In this document: one piece after another, positions 1-10,346 of the stretch
How the letters are laid out: every line of letters starts with the position of its first letter
How positions within the stretch are numbered: position 1 is the first letter of the stretch
NCBI GenBank assembly: GCA_963836585.1
Contig: CAWIJV010000001.1
Span: 62,001-126,000 of the forward strand
Direction: 5' to 3'
Source of the DNA: BTUB01 sp963836585
GTDB taxonomy: Bacteria; Babelota; Babeliae; Babelales; Vermiphilaceae
Length of the DNA: 64,000 bases
The notes under the pieces: model-generated
What the model saw: only the letters and a program-made list of their open reading frames with translations
The model's database searches: none
Told to the model about the DNA's origin: nothing
Position numbers and translations under genes: made by a program

Positions 1-2
1 AT

Positions 3-2384
3 GCGCTCGTAAATATTCTTACCGGTTCAAATAATATTGCCATCAGCGCGTCTGGAGGCGCTGCATTTTTAAGTGGCGAGAGTAATAATATTGATATCGG
101 GAACATCGGTGTTGCCAATGATCAAAAAACTATCCGTATTGGTACGCAGGGTGCTCAAACTACTGCTTATTTAGCGGGCGTATTTGGCACGCTGCTGGCC
201 GGAACCAATCAACCGGTGATTGTAAATAGTAATGGTCAGCTGGGGGTAGTGAACGCGGGTGGTACTATTAGTATTCCTTCTGTGGCGCAAAGTAGCAGCT
301 GCGCCAATGGCGCGCTCACGGTAAGTGGTGGCGTAGGCATCGGCGGTAATGTGAATGTATGTGGCAACATTGCGGTAGCCGGCACGGGCGCCTTTGGGAA
401 TGTAAGTTTTACCGGTGGCAATGTTACCTTCAATAATTTTACCGTGAATGGAACGGGTACCTTTACTAATTTAATAGTTACGGGCACTACCCAGTTGAAT
501 AATACCACCATCAGTAATCTTACGGTGACCGGTAACACACAAGTAAATAATATTACGGTGAGTGGAACTGGCGCTATTAATAATGCAACTATCACTAATC
601 TTACTGTGACCGGTAACACCCAACTCAATACTGAAACGGTGAATGTATTAACCGGCGGCACCGGCAGTTTTACCAACTTAAATGTGAACAATCTGACGGT
701 GAATAATTTGAACGTCACCGGTCCAGTAAGTTTTAGCAACACTACGCAAAGTACTGCGTGCGTCAATGGCGCGCTTACCGTGAGTGGTGGGCTAGGCGTT
801 GGAGGCAGAATAAATGCGTGTGGAAACATCATTGCCAGCAACTTTAATACCACCGGCGCAAGTAATTCTGCCAGCTGCAATCTTTCAGTTGGCGATAATA
901 CCAATAATGTAAATAATAATTTTAACAGTATCACGGCGCTTGGTGAAGGTGCCCTGCAAAATAATGCCGCATCATACAACACTGCGGTGGGATGCAAAGC
1001 GCTTAATCTTAATGTGGTTGGTGTTCATAATGTGGCAGTTGGCGATTTTGCTCTGGGAAGCAGCACGGGCGGATCAGGTAACGTAGCAATAGGAAGCGCA
1101 GCGCTTATTGCGGCAATTACCGGCGCGAATAATGTGGCTATTGGTGATAGCTCCTTAGCCAGCAGCCTCACCGGATCGAATAATATTGCCGTTGGCGCGA
1201 GCGCAGGATCTGCATTTGTGGCAGGAGAAAGCAATAACATCGATATTGGCAGTGATGGTGTGGTTGGCGATCGAGGTATTATTCGCATTGGCACTCCTCT
1301 GTCTCAAACCGGGTGTTTTGTTGCCGGTATTGCGGGTGTTAGTGTTACCGGAAGCGCGGTGTATATAAACTCTGCCGGGCAATTAGGTATTTTCGCTTCG
1401 ACCGGTGGAGTGGGCACCATAACCTCAGTAAAAACAGCAAATGCTACGCCACAGTTTGTATTATCGGGAACCACCGAAACACTTAATTTTGCGCCAACCA
1501 TTTCCTCTAATATTATCCTGGGAACTAATCCTACCTTTATAACATCAGCAGAATATAATGTCGGATTAGGCACTAATGTATTTACTGATTTAACTACGGG
1601 CTTCGACAATATTGCAATAGGAGCTGGCGCCCTTACGACTTTATCGGATGGATTTGATAACACCGCCATAGGGGGAGAAGCTTTATCAAACCTTGGCAGC
1701 GGTTCTTATAATACAGCAATTGGCTACAAGGCCGGTTTTGCCCTTGAGGGTACTTCAAGTAATAATATTGATATTGGTAGTGAGGGTGTATTTCTTGATC
1801 AAAATACCACTCGTATCGGTACGCCGGGCACTCAAACCAGTTGTTATATTGCAGGAATTCAAACTGTTGATATTTCAGGACGAATTGTTTGCATAAGTGG
1901 TAATCAATTGGGAGTTGGAGCCAGCGGAAGTATCGGCACTCTTTCCGTTACGGGGGCCGGTATTTATTTGCCGAATGATGTAGCCGGCGCAACTGATACA
2001 CCACTTGATTATTATGAAGACAGTTATGTTCAAACTGGTAATGCATGGGCCTTCGGCGCAGGAGGAGATACCGGAGTAACGATAACATTTACCAGAATAG
2101 GTAATATTGTTTTTGCTTCTTTTGTTACTGAAAATCCGTTTACACCTACTGCTAATACTTCGGAAATATCTCTAGCGCTTGCTATTCCAGCACGTTTCAC
2201 ACCATCTGCGTCTGTTACAAGCAGTTGTTTTGTTTACATTACTGGTGGAGGCGCACCTTATTCTTCCTGGGCACAAATTTCGGATACAGGAATCGTTAAC
2301 ATATTTCCGCAGGCAGGTGGAAACTATCCTCTGAATATTCCATACACAATTAATACTTTCATGTTTGTTTATTCGCTCGTTTAG
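3..2384 (+). CDS. Beta-roll surface repeat protein, 5' partial
   Basis: The reading frame is open from the window edge, so the start lies upstream. The protein is built from repeats of the form NNVAIG..AL....G, like trimeric autotransporter heads, and of C.NGALTVSGGVG(V/I)GGN.N.CG. Two spacer units with ESNNIDIG, a glycine-rich stretch and IRIGT.TQT sit near residues 20-60 and 400-450. Its stalk segment (NFTVNGTG, NLTVTG) matches the proteins at 21705 and 27240. It lacks the S74 chaperone domain of those paralogs and ends instead in a unique ~150-residue C-terminal domain finishing FMFVYSLV, perhaps a fibre tip. I infer export and a surface or fibre role; the N-terminus and any signal peptide are outside the window. 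Confidence 0.8.
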   Translation, partial: ALVNILTGSNNIAISASGGAAFLSGESNNIDIGNIGVANDQKTIRIGTQGAQTTAYLAGVFGTLLAGTNQPVIVNSNGQLGVVNAGGTISIPSVAQSSSCANGALTVSGGVGIGGNVNVCGNIAVAGTGAFGNVSFTGGNVTFNNFTVNGTGTFTNLIVTGTTQLNNTTISNLTVTGNTQVNNITVSGTGAINNATITNLTVTGNTQLNTETVNVLTGGTGSFTNLNVNNLTVNNLNVTGPVSFSNTTQSTACVNGALTVSGGLGVGGRINACGNIIASNFNTTGASNSASCNLSVGDNTNNVNNNFNSITALGEGALQNNAASYNTAVGCKALNLNVVGVHNVAVGDFALGSSTGGSGNVAIGSAALIAAITGANNVAIGDSSLASSLTGSNNIAVGASAGSAFVAGESNNIDIGSDGVVGDRGIIRIGTPLSQTGCFVAGIAGVSVTGSAVYINSAGQLGIFASTGGVGTITSVKTANATPQFVLSGTTETLNFAPTISSNIILGTNPTFITSAEYNVGLGTNVFTDLTTGFDNIAIGAGALTTLSDGFDNTAIGGEALSNLGSGSYNTAIGYKAGFALEGTSSNNIDIGSEGVFLDQNTTRIGTPGTQTSCYIAGIQTVDISGRIVCISGNQLGVGASGSIGTLSVTGAGIYLPNDVAGATDTPLDYYEDSYVQTGNAWAFGAGGDTGVTITFTRIGNIVFASFVTENPFTPTANTSEISLALAIPARFTPSASVTSSCFVYITGGGAPYSSWAQISDTGIVNIFPQAGGNYPLNIPYTINTFMFVYSLV

Positions 2385-2392
2385 AATTATTT

Positions 2393-2416
2393 GGGGAGCC
2401 TTTAAAGGGGCTCCCC
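2393..2416 (+). terminator. Hairpin after the surface protein gene
   Basis: GGGGAGCC and GGCTCCCC form an 8-bp stem around an 8-nt loop, 9 bases after the stop codon. The T-run that follows is weak, so termination is inferred from the stem and its position. Confidence 0.6.
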
Positions 2417-2499
2417 CTCGTTCTCTGGCGCTAGGATAACTTCATTCTTTATGCTACCCTAGGAGTAGTTTCCCCTTTTAAAAAACTGAGGTTATCCCC

Positions 2500-4480
2500 A
2501 TGGCAAAACTGTTTAAACTGCATGCCCCCTTTCCCCCGGCCGGTAGCCAACCCGAGGCGATCAAAAAGCTTTCGGAATTTCGCCCGGGTATTTCCACTTT
2601 GATCGGGGTCACCGGATCGGGCAAAACCTATACGATTGCCAATACCATTGCCAATCAGGATAAGCCGGTGCTTGTTTTGGCGCCTAATAAGACGTTGGCT
2701 GCTCAATTATATGAAGAATTTAGCCTCTTTTTCCCGGAAAATAAGGTCTGCTACTATGTGAGCTATTATGACTATTATCAACCGGAATCATATTTGCCAG
2801 CCCAAGATATTTATGTGCCCAAGGAAACCAAGGTAAACAGTGAAATTGAGCGCTTGCGCATTGAGGCGACCGCTTCTTTAATGCAGCGCAAAGATGTGAT
2901 CATTGTGGCCTCCGTTTCTTGCATCTACTCAATTGGGGAATCCTGCCGAATATAGAAAACAGGCGGTGCCATTGGCCGTCGGCCAAAAAATAAGCCGTAC
3001 TGAACTGATTCGTAAGTTGATTTACATTCAATATGAACGCAATGAGATGGATCGGAGTGCGGGCACCTTCCAGGTGCTGGGCAATACTATCGAGATTCAG
3101 ATTCCCTATCAAAAAGAAAAATTACGCATTGAACTGTTTGGCGATCAGATCGAGGCGATGTATTGGGTGGGTAAACTATAATAATCAAGTGGTCAGCCGA
3201 TGCTGATACCACGATCATATTTCCGGCCAAGCAGTTTGTTACCAATGAAGATCATTTTAAGGCAGGGCATTGAAGAGCATTAGAGCTAAGAGCTTAATGA
3301 ATGGGCGCCGACGCTCACCAATCCAATTTACCGAGAGCGGATTGAAAAACGGGTGGCGCATGATTTGGAAATGCTTCAAGAGATTGGCTATTGCTCAGGC
3401 ATAGAAAACTATTCGGCCCATTTTGATGGCAGAGAACCGCGGGCAAAAACCATACACGCTCTTCGATTTCTTTGGCGATGATTTTTTGATGGTGGTTGAT
3501 GAATCGCATATGGCGCTTCCGCAGTTGCGGGGCATGTATGCCGGTGATCATGCGCGCAAAAAATCATTGGTAGAATTTGGATTTCGATTGCCTTCTGCGT
3601 TTGATAATCGTCCTCTGAAATTTGAAGAAGTAGAGGGCTATTTTAAAGATGTGATTTTTGTATCGGCAACGCCCGGCGATTATGAGCTGCGCCATTCGCA
3701 GGCAATTATTGAGCAGATTATTCGCCCAACCGGATTAGTGGATCCGCAGGTAGCAGTTCGCCCGCGCGTGGGGCAGATTGATGATCTGGTGCGTGAGATT
3801 AAACAGACGACTGAAAAAGGATTTAGAAGTTTAGTGATTGTGCTCACCAAAAAACTTGCTGAAGATATGGCACGCTATTTGGAAGAGCGGCAGATTAAGG
3901 TCTGCTATTTGCACAGCGAACTCAAAACACCGCAGCGCACTGAGTTGCTGCAAAAATTACGTTTAGGAATTTTTGATTGTTTGGTGGGTGTGAATCTTTT
4001 GCGGGAAGGGATTGATTTGCCTGAGTTGGCGCTCGTTGCAATTATGGATGCTGATATTGAAAGTTTCTTGCGAGATCGCCGTTCACTCATTCAAATAATT
4101 GGCCGTGCTGCGCGTAATACGCAAGCGAAAGTGATTATGTATGCGGATAAAATAACGCAATCGATGCGGGAAGCGATTGATGAAACCAATCGCCGCCGGC
4201 AGTTGCAAGAAGAATTTAATACAGCGCATAATATTACTCCCGTGAGTGTGAAGCGGGAAGTTACCAAAAGTATTACCGATTTGCAGCGGGCAATTGCTGA
4301 AGCTTCCAAGATGAGTCAAGAAAAAGAAAAAAGAAATGCCTGAAACGCCGGAACTTATTGAAGCGCGATCTGGCGCAAATTGAGGTTGAGATGGCTCAAG
4401 CGGCTGAAGCGCTCGATTTTGAAACGGCAATTGCATTACGCGATGAATGGTTTATGCTGAAGAAAAAATTAGGTTTGTAA
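2500..4480 (+). pseudogene. uvrB: Excinuclease ABC subunit B, frameshifted
   Basis: UvrB is the damage-loading helicase-like subunit of nucleotide excision repair. The conceptual protein (~660 aa, normal family length) starts MAKLFKLHAPFPPAG, has Walker A GVTGSGKT near residue 40, the beta-hairpin region YYDYYQPESYLPAQD, VVDESH, LVGVNLLREGIDLP, the helicase motif QIIGRAARN and a C-terminal UVR helix pair ending ALRDEWFMLKKKLGL. At least four frame segments are needed (from about 2500, 2903, 3423 and 4344). One break near 2933 is an extra G in a G-run: removing it restores the expected sequence. A GAGG ribosome site lies 8 nt before the ATG. Either the gene is decayed or the sequence has indel errors; identity is secure. 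Confidence 0.9.
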
Positions 4481-4482
4481 AA

Positions 4483-4637
4483 ATGGTTCGAGCCTACTCC
4501 GCCGTAGTTCTAGGCAACGCACCTAGGCTATGACGTAGAGGCTACGAAGGCCGGATAAGATCGCTTTGCGATCACTCACCACGAACGGTCTCTCCGTTCG
4601 TCCTGAGTAGAAATCGTAAGATTTCGTATCGAAGGAT
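4483..4637. repeat. Composite palindromic element, intergenic copy
   Basis: It fills the gap between uvrB (3 nt after its stop) and the M3 peptidase gene. It has several hairpins: GAGCCTACTCCGCCGTAG with GTAGAGGCTACGAAGG, GATCGCTTTGCGATC, ACGAACGG/CCGTTCGT, and GAAATC/GATTTC near the right end. The same modules recur near 34219, 35121, 37602, 39481, 41102 and 43104. Confidence 0.75.
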
Positions 4638-4653
4638 AATAAAGGAGTTTAGT

Positions 4654-6750
4654 ATGAATTACCGTATCATAGTAATAATTGTTGCCGTTTTCCTGAGCAT
4701 AATTGTATATTTCTTCTTTATTCGAAAGCCTTCCATGATGCATGCCTATTGTGATGTTCACTCCCCCGCTGATGCACTCATCTTATTTCCCACCTCAGTT
4801 GCACAAATACAATCGACGTACCAAAGAATCGCTTGCGCAAGCAAAAAAAGAGCTTGATGCGATTATTGCCGTGCCCAATGAGCAGCGCACCTATGCCAAC
4901 ACCGTTGCCGCGCTGGATCATTTAGGATCATTCTCAAATGCGGTGATCAATGGCTCTATTATTGCCACGCTAGAATTAGTGGATCCCCGTGAAGAGATTC
5001 GTGATGCGGCACGCCAAGCAGTAAAAGAGACGCAAAACTTTTTCATCGAGCATGTATCAAGCAACCGCGCACTCTATAACGGTTTTAAATATTACGCTGA
5101 GCACAATGCAAAAAATGAAAAACTTTCTGCCGAGCAGATCTATTTTATTGAAGAAACGCTCAAAGATTTCAAACGTGCCGGGCTTGAGCTGTCGGATACC
5201 AAACTTGCCGAGCTTACCAGGATCAAAAAAGAGCTAGTTGAACTTGAGCTGGAATTTGATAAAAATATTGCGCAGGATAAAAGTGCCATTATCGTAACCG
5301 CCGATGAATTGGCCGGACTTTCTGATGATTATATTGCCAGTCGCACCAAAACTGCTGATGGCAAATATAGTATCAGCACCAATATGCCCAACTTTAATCA
5401 GATCATGGAGCATTGCACCGTGAGTGCAACGCGTGAGAAATTTTGGCTGGCCTATAATAATCGCGCCTATCCGGCTAATAAAAAAATTCTAGATGCGCTG
5501 ATTGCCAAGCGTTGTGAGTTGGCGCGTTTGATTGGGTTCTCTTCATACGCGGCGCTTGAGCTTGATGCAGAGATGGTTGGGTACGCCTGACCGTGCGACC
5601 ACCTTTTTGAATGAACTTACCACTAAGGCGCAAAAAAAGGCAGCGCAGGAAGCTAAAGAATTCACTCAATCGCTTCCGCCCAGTGTGCAGCTGGTAAATG
5701 GCAAGCTGCAGCCGTGGGATTTTAATTTTGTAAAAACATATTACAAAAAAACTACCTACAATGTTGATGAAAATAAGATCGCCGAATATTTCCCGATGGA
5801 ATCAACGGTGGATAGTCTCCTTGAGATTTATCAAAAGTTCTTTGATCTGGAATTTAAGCAGATTCCCGCAACCGGTTTGTGGGATCCGGAAGTGAGTCTA
5901 ATCGAAGTCTATGATAAGACCAAAAAAATTACGGCCGGTTATCTGTTCATGGATCTTTTTCCGCGGGCCAATAAATATAGCCATGCCTGTGAACATACGA
6001 TGATTCCGGTCGGCTATGCTGCTGATGGGAAGCCAAACTTAGGCGTGGCGATTGTGATTGCCAACTTCCCTAAACCGATGGCGGATAAACCATCGCTCCT
6101 GCTTTTCAAAGATGTGAACACCTTCTTTCATGAATTTGGCCATGCCATGCATGCGCTTTTGGGCCGCACAGCGGTAAGCTCATTTTCCGGCACGCGATGT
6201 AAAGCGAGATTTTGTGGAGATGCCTTCCCAAATGCTGGAAGAATGGCTATGGGAACCGGAAATTCTCAAAATGGTGAGCAAGCATTATAAAACAGGTCAG
6301 CAATTACCCGATGATCTGATTGCCCAAATTCTCAAAACCCGCACCTTTGATTCGGGCTTTGCCGTAACGCGCCAACTATTTATTGCCAACGTCTCGCTCG
6401 CCTACTTTAATAATGGCCCGGTGGTGAACGAGGATGCGGTGCTTGCCACCATTCGTGCCCAGGTGCTGCCCTATGTTGCCAGTGATCCGCGCGATCATTT
6501 TTATGCCTCTTTTGGCCATTTAACCGGATATGGTGCTCGTTACTATGGTTACATGTGGTCAAAAGTGTTTGCGCATGATCTGTTTAATGAGATTAAAAAA
6601 ATTGGTCTGCTTGATCCAAGCATCGGGCGGCGATACGTTGATGCAGTGATCGGCCGCGGCGGTAGCCAAGATCCTAATGATCTGCTCAAAAATTTCTTAG
6701 GCCGCATGCCAAATCAAGAAGCATTCTTGCGCGATATGGGGTTAGAATAA
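4654..6750 (+). pseudogene. M3-family zinc oligopeptidase, frameshifted
   Basis: Thimet-oligopeptidase-like metallopeptidase that would cleave short peptides. The catalytic site is FFHEFGHAMH (HExxH) near the middle of the protein, followed by the M3A signature VKRDFVEMPSQMLEEW once the frame is repaired. The conceptual length of ~698 aa suits the family. The start is set by AAAGGAG 6 nt before ATG 4654; this gives an N-terminal hydrophobic anchor (residues ~4-22), so the enzyme would be membrane-bound or exported. Three single-base shifts are needed, near 4825, 5580 (extra G in GGG) and 6195. No partner gene is obvious; the palindromic repeat upstream separates it from uvrB. Confidence 0.85.
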
Positions 6751-6754
6751 AACT

Positions 6755-6776
6755 CCCCCCCCCCCCCCCCCCCCCC
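6755..6776. repeat. Poly-C tract of 22
   Basis: An uninterrupted run of 22 C begins 4 nt after the M3 peptidase stop and lies 63 nt before the ATPase start. A CAAATCC/GGATTTG inverted repeat (6785-6791 and 6805-6811) lies between the tract and the ATPase gene. The run is too long to be chance and would be prone to slippage. Confidence 0.9.
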
Positions 6777-6839
6777 GCGCTTTACAAATCCGAGATTCAA
6801 TGTAGGATTTGCAATAAGACTATATTTAAAGGAGTTTTT

Positions 6840-8018
6840 ATGCTTATTCGCCGTGATTTAGAACCATCAATTCTTGAAGCAGCCCAGTATTTTCCTATCA
6901 TTGCCATTGTGGGGCCCCGGCAATCGGGGAAGACCACTTTGGCCCGCATGCTTTTTAAGGATTATAAGTACGTTTCTTTGGAAGACTTGGATATTCGCTC
7001 AGAGGCCGCTCGTGACCCACGCACTTTTTTGGTGGCTAATCGGAGCCCAAAGGGCATGATCATTGATGAGTTTCAGTATGTGCCTGAACTGCTTTCTTAT
7101 ATCAAAACGATCGTGGATGAAGAGAAAAAGAACGGTTATTTTGTACTCACCGGTTCTCAAAATTTTTTGATGAACCAGGCGATTACTCAATCGCTTGCAG
7201 GAAGGGTCTCAATTCATACTTTGCTGCCTCTCTCGGTGCATGAGTTGACTGAAAATAATCTGCTTCCAGCAGAGCTGGAAACGATGCTCTATCAAGGATC
7301 ATATCCAGCTATTTACGCGCAGAATACACCGCCACCCCTGCTCTATAAAAACTATTTGCAAACTTATATTGAGCGTGATGTGCGGCAATTAACGCAAGTA
7401 GGTGATCTGCTCACCTTTCAAACATTTATCACCTTGTGCGCGGCACGTGTTGGCCAAATCCTCAACATCACCTCTTTGGCCAATGATTGTGGCATCAGTG
7501 ATCACACTGCCAAACGGTGGATCTCTATTTTGGAAGCCAGCTACATTATTTTTCTGGTGCGGCCGTATCGCACCACCTTTGGAAAACGATTAATCAAAGC
7601 GCCCAAAATTTTTTTCTACGATACGGGACTTGTCTGTACATTGCTTAAAATGGGGCCGCAGGAGCTTGCCACCTATCCCATTAAGGGAAATATCTTTGAA
7701 TCATTCGTGGTTTCTGAGATTTTTAAATGGTACTTCAATCGCAATGAAATTCCCGCTGTTTATTTTTGGCGTGATCATACCGGCCATGAAGTTGACTGTA
7801 TCATTGAGCATGGTAAAACGGTGATACCGGTAGAGATGAAGGCAAGCCGCACCATCAGTGAAGAATTTTTTGAGGGCCTTGAAGATTGGAATGTGATTGC
7901 CAAACAGAAAGCAGGCGCCGGTTTTGTGGTGTACGGAGGTTCCGAGTCACAGACCAGAACCCGCTCTCATCTAATAAGCTGGCAAAAGCTTGATGAAATT
8001 TTCCAGCAGATTATTTAA
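6840..8018 (+). CDS. AAA_14 / DUF4143 ATPase
   Basis: A 392-aa P-loop ATPase of the AAA_14 plus DUF4143 type. Walker A is GPRQSGKTT (residues ~25-33), Walker B is MIIDEFQ, followed by the LTGSQ sensor-like motif. The C-terminal half carries the DUF4143 domain with a nuclease-like segment (GHEVDCIIEHGKTVIPVEMKA), typical for the family. Function is poorly known; members are often linked to mobile or defence-associated regions. The start is supported by AAAGGAG upstream. The gene is intact between frameshifted neighbours. The C22 tract just upstream may vary its expression. It converges with the next gene, overlapping by 8 nt. Confidence 0.88.
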   Translation: MLIRRDLEPSILEAAQYFPIIAIVGPRQSGKTTLARMLFKDYKYVSLEDLDIRSEAARDPRTFLVANRSPKGMIIDEFQYVPELLSYIKTIVDEEKKNGYFVLTGSQNFLMNQAITQSLAGRVSIHTLLPLSVHELTENNLLPAELETMLYQGSYPAIYAQNTPPPLLYKNYLQTYIERDVRQLTQVGDLLTFQTFITLCAARVGQILNITSLANDCGISDHTAKRWISILEASYIIFLVRPYRTTFGKRLIKAPKIFFYDTGLVCTLLKMGPQELATYPIKGNIFESFVVSEIFKWYFNRNEIPAVYFWRDHTGHEVDCIIEHGKTVIPVEMKASRTISEEFFEGLEDWNVIAKQKAGAGFVVYGGSESQTRTRSHLISWQKLDEIFQQII

Positions 8019-8313
8019 TTTTTGTTTGCATATCATCATAATATTCTTGCGTTTGCTGAGCATCAAGCATCTCTTCTTGAGGATGCAATTGGCCTTTAAC
8101 AATAACGTTTTTCACTTTTTTACCGCTTAAGGTGGCTTCTGTCGGCTCTGTTCTGGTGATGTGAATCAAGGTGCCATCTTTTTCATGGCCCACGTATTGG
8201 GTGCTGTTTGAAAGTTTGTGAACTTTCACGCGATCCACTTGGCAGTGGCGGCATTCGGCAAAAAATCCCGCAGTGCTTACCAGCAAAGCAAAAAATAGTA
8301 GATTGGTTTTCAT
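8011..8313 (-). CDS. Small exported protein
   Basis: A 100-aa protein with a signal peptide (MKTNLLFFALLVSTAGFFA) and a following Cys pair, ECRHC. The mature part is polar, with the repeated idea V.VHKLSN..VG..KDGTLIHI. No family recognised. It starts 2 nt after the phosphodiesterase stop, with its ribosome site (AAAGGAAT) inside the end of that gene, so the two are co-transcribed and probably translationally coupled. Confidence 0.7.
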   Translation of the reverse strand: MKTNLLFFALLVSTAGFFAECRHCQVDRVKVHKLSNSTQYVGHEKDGTLIHITRTEPTEATLSGKKVKNVIVKGQLHPQEEMLDAQQTQEYYDDMQTKIK

Positions 8314-8315
8314 AG

Positions 8316-9986
8316 TTATTCCTTTATAGGTAACGGTTTTTGAATTTTTTCAGAGATGCCTGGCAAAATTCCCATGATGCAGGCAGAAGGTTTTTGAATT
8401 TCCAAAAGATTGGCCAGCGTTGGTGCTAATTGCAAGGTCCAGACATTCTGAGTAATGTGCTGCGGCTTAAGGCTATCTTTGCAATATAAAATGAGCGGCA
8501 CATGCGTGTCAGATTCATACGGTGTGCGATGGCCGGTGCCCCGGGGGTGATTATCAATCACGCAGTAAGGAAACGGTTGCACAATCAGCGTGCCGGTGCG
8601 GCCCGGATAAAGTTGATTTTTATAAAAAAATTCAACTTGATTCGGTTCAAAGCAGCCCTGAAGCAGCTCCTGCGGCGTCCAGACTTTTTTAATGCCCTGA
8701 TGAGACTGGAGTATTTTTTTGACTGTTGCGATGCTTTCTGTTTGTTGCTCAGCCGATAGCGTGCGCCATTTTTCATTGCTGATATAGAGCTGTGCCGACA
8801 TGCAATTATCAATCAGGGAAGGCATGCCGCTGATACTTTTTACGGCGGTATTGAGTGCCGGTATCAAATCGGCATAATTGATGCGCTGCGCATTGGGATA
8901 TCCCTCTTGTTCCAAAAGTTCCGGGATGGGGCTCACGCCATGATCTGCGCTGAGCACATAAAGAATCTTGCTCTCATCAATAAGTGTGCCGAGTGTGTTC
9001 ATAAATTGCGCTATTTGATAATCAAGATGATAGAGCATATCAATCACTTCGCGCGATTGCGGGCCATAGGTGTGCCCGGCAATATCCAGCGAACTTAAGC
9101 AGACCCAGATCAACAGTTCTTGGGCTGGATTTTCTTGTAATTGCTGCGCAATACAAGAGGTACTCAAATCAAAAATGAGCTGATTTGCCGCAGGGGTCGT
9201 GTCGAATGATGCAAACGGATATTTACTAGAATGATCGATAGCGATGGTGGTGCCGGCGATGCCGGGCTTTTGAGCGAATGAATAGTTATCAATATTTTTA
9301 AAGTTATAGGCTTGGCTATCACGCTCATAAAAAAGTGGCCAGGAAACTTTGTGCAAATGGCCTAAATCTTGCTCCTGATTAAATTGCTTGAGCCAGCGCG
9401 GAAGCTGATGATAGTAGGCGCGGCTGGAAGTAAAATTGCCCGTTTGGCCATCGAGCCATATTGCCTTACCCATTTTATTGGCGGTGCAAATGGCGGAGCG
9501 GCTTTTTAATGAGAGTGAAAAGGTTGCGCGGGGGCTTACCGGTTGATTGCTGATCATAAACTGTTCGCTGATGCTATCCACCATGATATTTTTAGGCCCT
9601 TTGCCTTTATGATAGCAGCGGCCTGTTTGCGGATTGATCACGGCAGCAGTTGCCGGATCATCATCATCGCAGGCAGTGCGCGTGCCATCAGGGGTGCACC
9701 AGTTGTTACCAACAATGCCATGATCCTTAGGATAGCAGCCGGTGGCAAGGGCCGCATGCCCGGGCCCGGTGGAGGGCATTGAGTGGGGATAGTTGGCATT
9801 TTCATAGACGATGCCATTTTGCAAAAGATTTTTAAAACCATACTTAAAAAAAGGGCTAAGCTTAGGGAAATAATGAGCGGCGCATTGATCAATCACCATA
9901 ATCACGGTGATCTGTGGCTTTTGGCACGGCGCGCCAAGGTGCCAGAATATGAGTGTAATCAAAAATGTACGAAAAATATGATTCAT
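8316..9986 (-). CDS. Exported type I phosphodiesterase / alkaline phosphatase superfamily
   Basis: A 556-aa metal-dependent phosphohydrolase resembling PafA-type phosphatases. After a signal peptide (residues 1-~20) comes the first metal ligand in VIMVIDQ, the nucleophile motif STGPGHAALATG, then DIAGHTYGP and LSADHGVSPIPE, and a final ligand in GTGHRTPYESDTHVP. These are the expected two-zinc residues. Likely role: periplasmic phosphate-monoester or diester hydrolysis. First gene of a two-gene operon with the 100-aa exported protein. Confidence 0.88.
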   Translation of the reverse strand: MNHIFRTFLITLIFWHLGAPCQKPQITVIMVIDQCAAHYFPKLSPFFKYGFKNLLQNGIVYENANYPHSMPSTGPGHAALATGCYPKDHGIVGNNWCTPDGTRTACDDDDPATAAVINPQTGRCYHKGKGPKNIMVDSISEQFMISNQPVSPRATFSLSLKSRSAICTANKMGKAIWLDGQTGNFTSSRAYYHQLPRWLKQFNQEQDLGHLHKVSWPLFYERDSQAYNFKNIDNYSFAQKPGIAGTTIAIDHSSKYPFASFDTTPAANQLIFDLSTSCIAQQLQENPAQELLIWVCLSSLDIAGHTYGPQSREVIDMLYHLDYQIAQFMNTLGTLIDESKILYVLSADHGVSPIPELLEQEGYPNAQRINYADLIPALNTAVKSISGMPSLIDNCMSAQLYISNEKWRTLSAEQQTESIATVKKILQSHQGIKKVWTPQELLQGCFEPNQVEFFYKNQLYPGRTGTLIVQPFPYCVIDNHPRGTGHRTPYESDTHVPLILYCKDSLKPQHITQNVWTLQLAPTLANLLEIQKPSACIMGILPGISEKIQKPLPIKE

Positions 9987-10071
9987 ACTAAGCCCTTTAT
10001 TTGCTTTATAGTTTCACTGTAAAACAAACTAAATCGGTAAATCAAGAATGAGAAAATGATATTTTTAAATG

Positions 10072-10081
10072 TACAATTGTA
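10072..10081. promoter_or_regulatory. Candidate toxin-antitoxin operator
   Basis: TACAATTGTA is a perfect 10-bp palindrome 55 nt before the antitoxin start, where an autoregulating antitoxin would bind. A ribosome site AGGAGA lies at 10128-10133. Inferred from position and symmetry only. Confidence 0.35.
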
Positions 10082-10136
10082 TTCTCAATTTGAGCATGAT
10101 ACAGTGGATTCTAAAGAATAATTTTTTAGGAGAAAT

Positions 10137-10343
10137 ATGAGTAAGAGTGAAATAAAAACAAGATTTGTTTACAATCGAAAAGGAAAACAAGAAGGGGTCA
10201 TTATACCTGTTCAGGAGTTTGATCATTTGGTTGATGAGCTTGAAGAATATAATGACTACCAATATATTAAAACTCTCACTAAAAAAGATAGGAAAGAGGT
10301 CGTTTCGCTTGAAGAAGTAAAAAAAAGATTATTTGGAAAGTAA
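10137..10343 (+). CDS. Type II antitoxin, Phd/RelB-like
   Basis: A 68-aa acidic protein with a short N-terminal strand region (TRFVYNRKGKQEGVIIPVQEF) typical of Phd/YefM-like antitoxins and a charged C-terminal helix that would wrap the toxin. AGGAGA lies 3 nt upstream. The next gene starts 3 nt after the stop and encodes a RelE/ParE-fold toxin, which supports the call. Confidence 0.7.
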   Translation: MSKSEIKTRFVYNRKGKQEGVIIPVQEFDHLVDELEEYNDYQYIKTLTKKDRKEVVSLEEVKKRLFGK

Positions 10344-10346
10344 GTA

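Noticed and set aside
2500..4480. uvrB as several separate functional genes
   Set aside because: The fragments cover one UvrB in order without gaps larger than an indel; the motor domain would be split in inactive parts.
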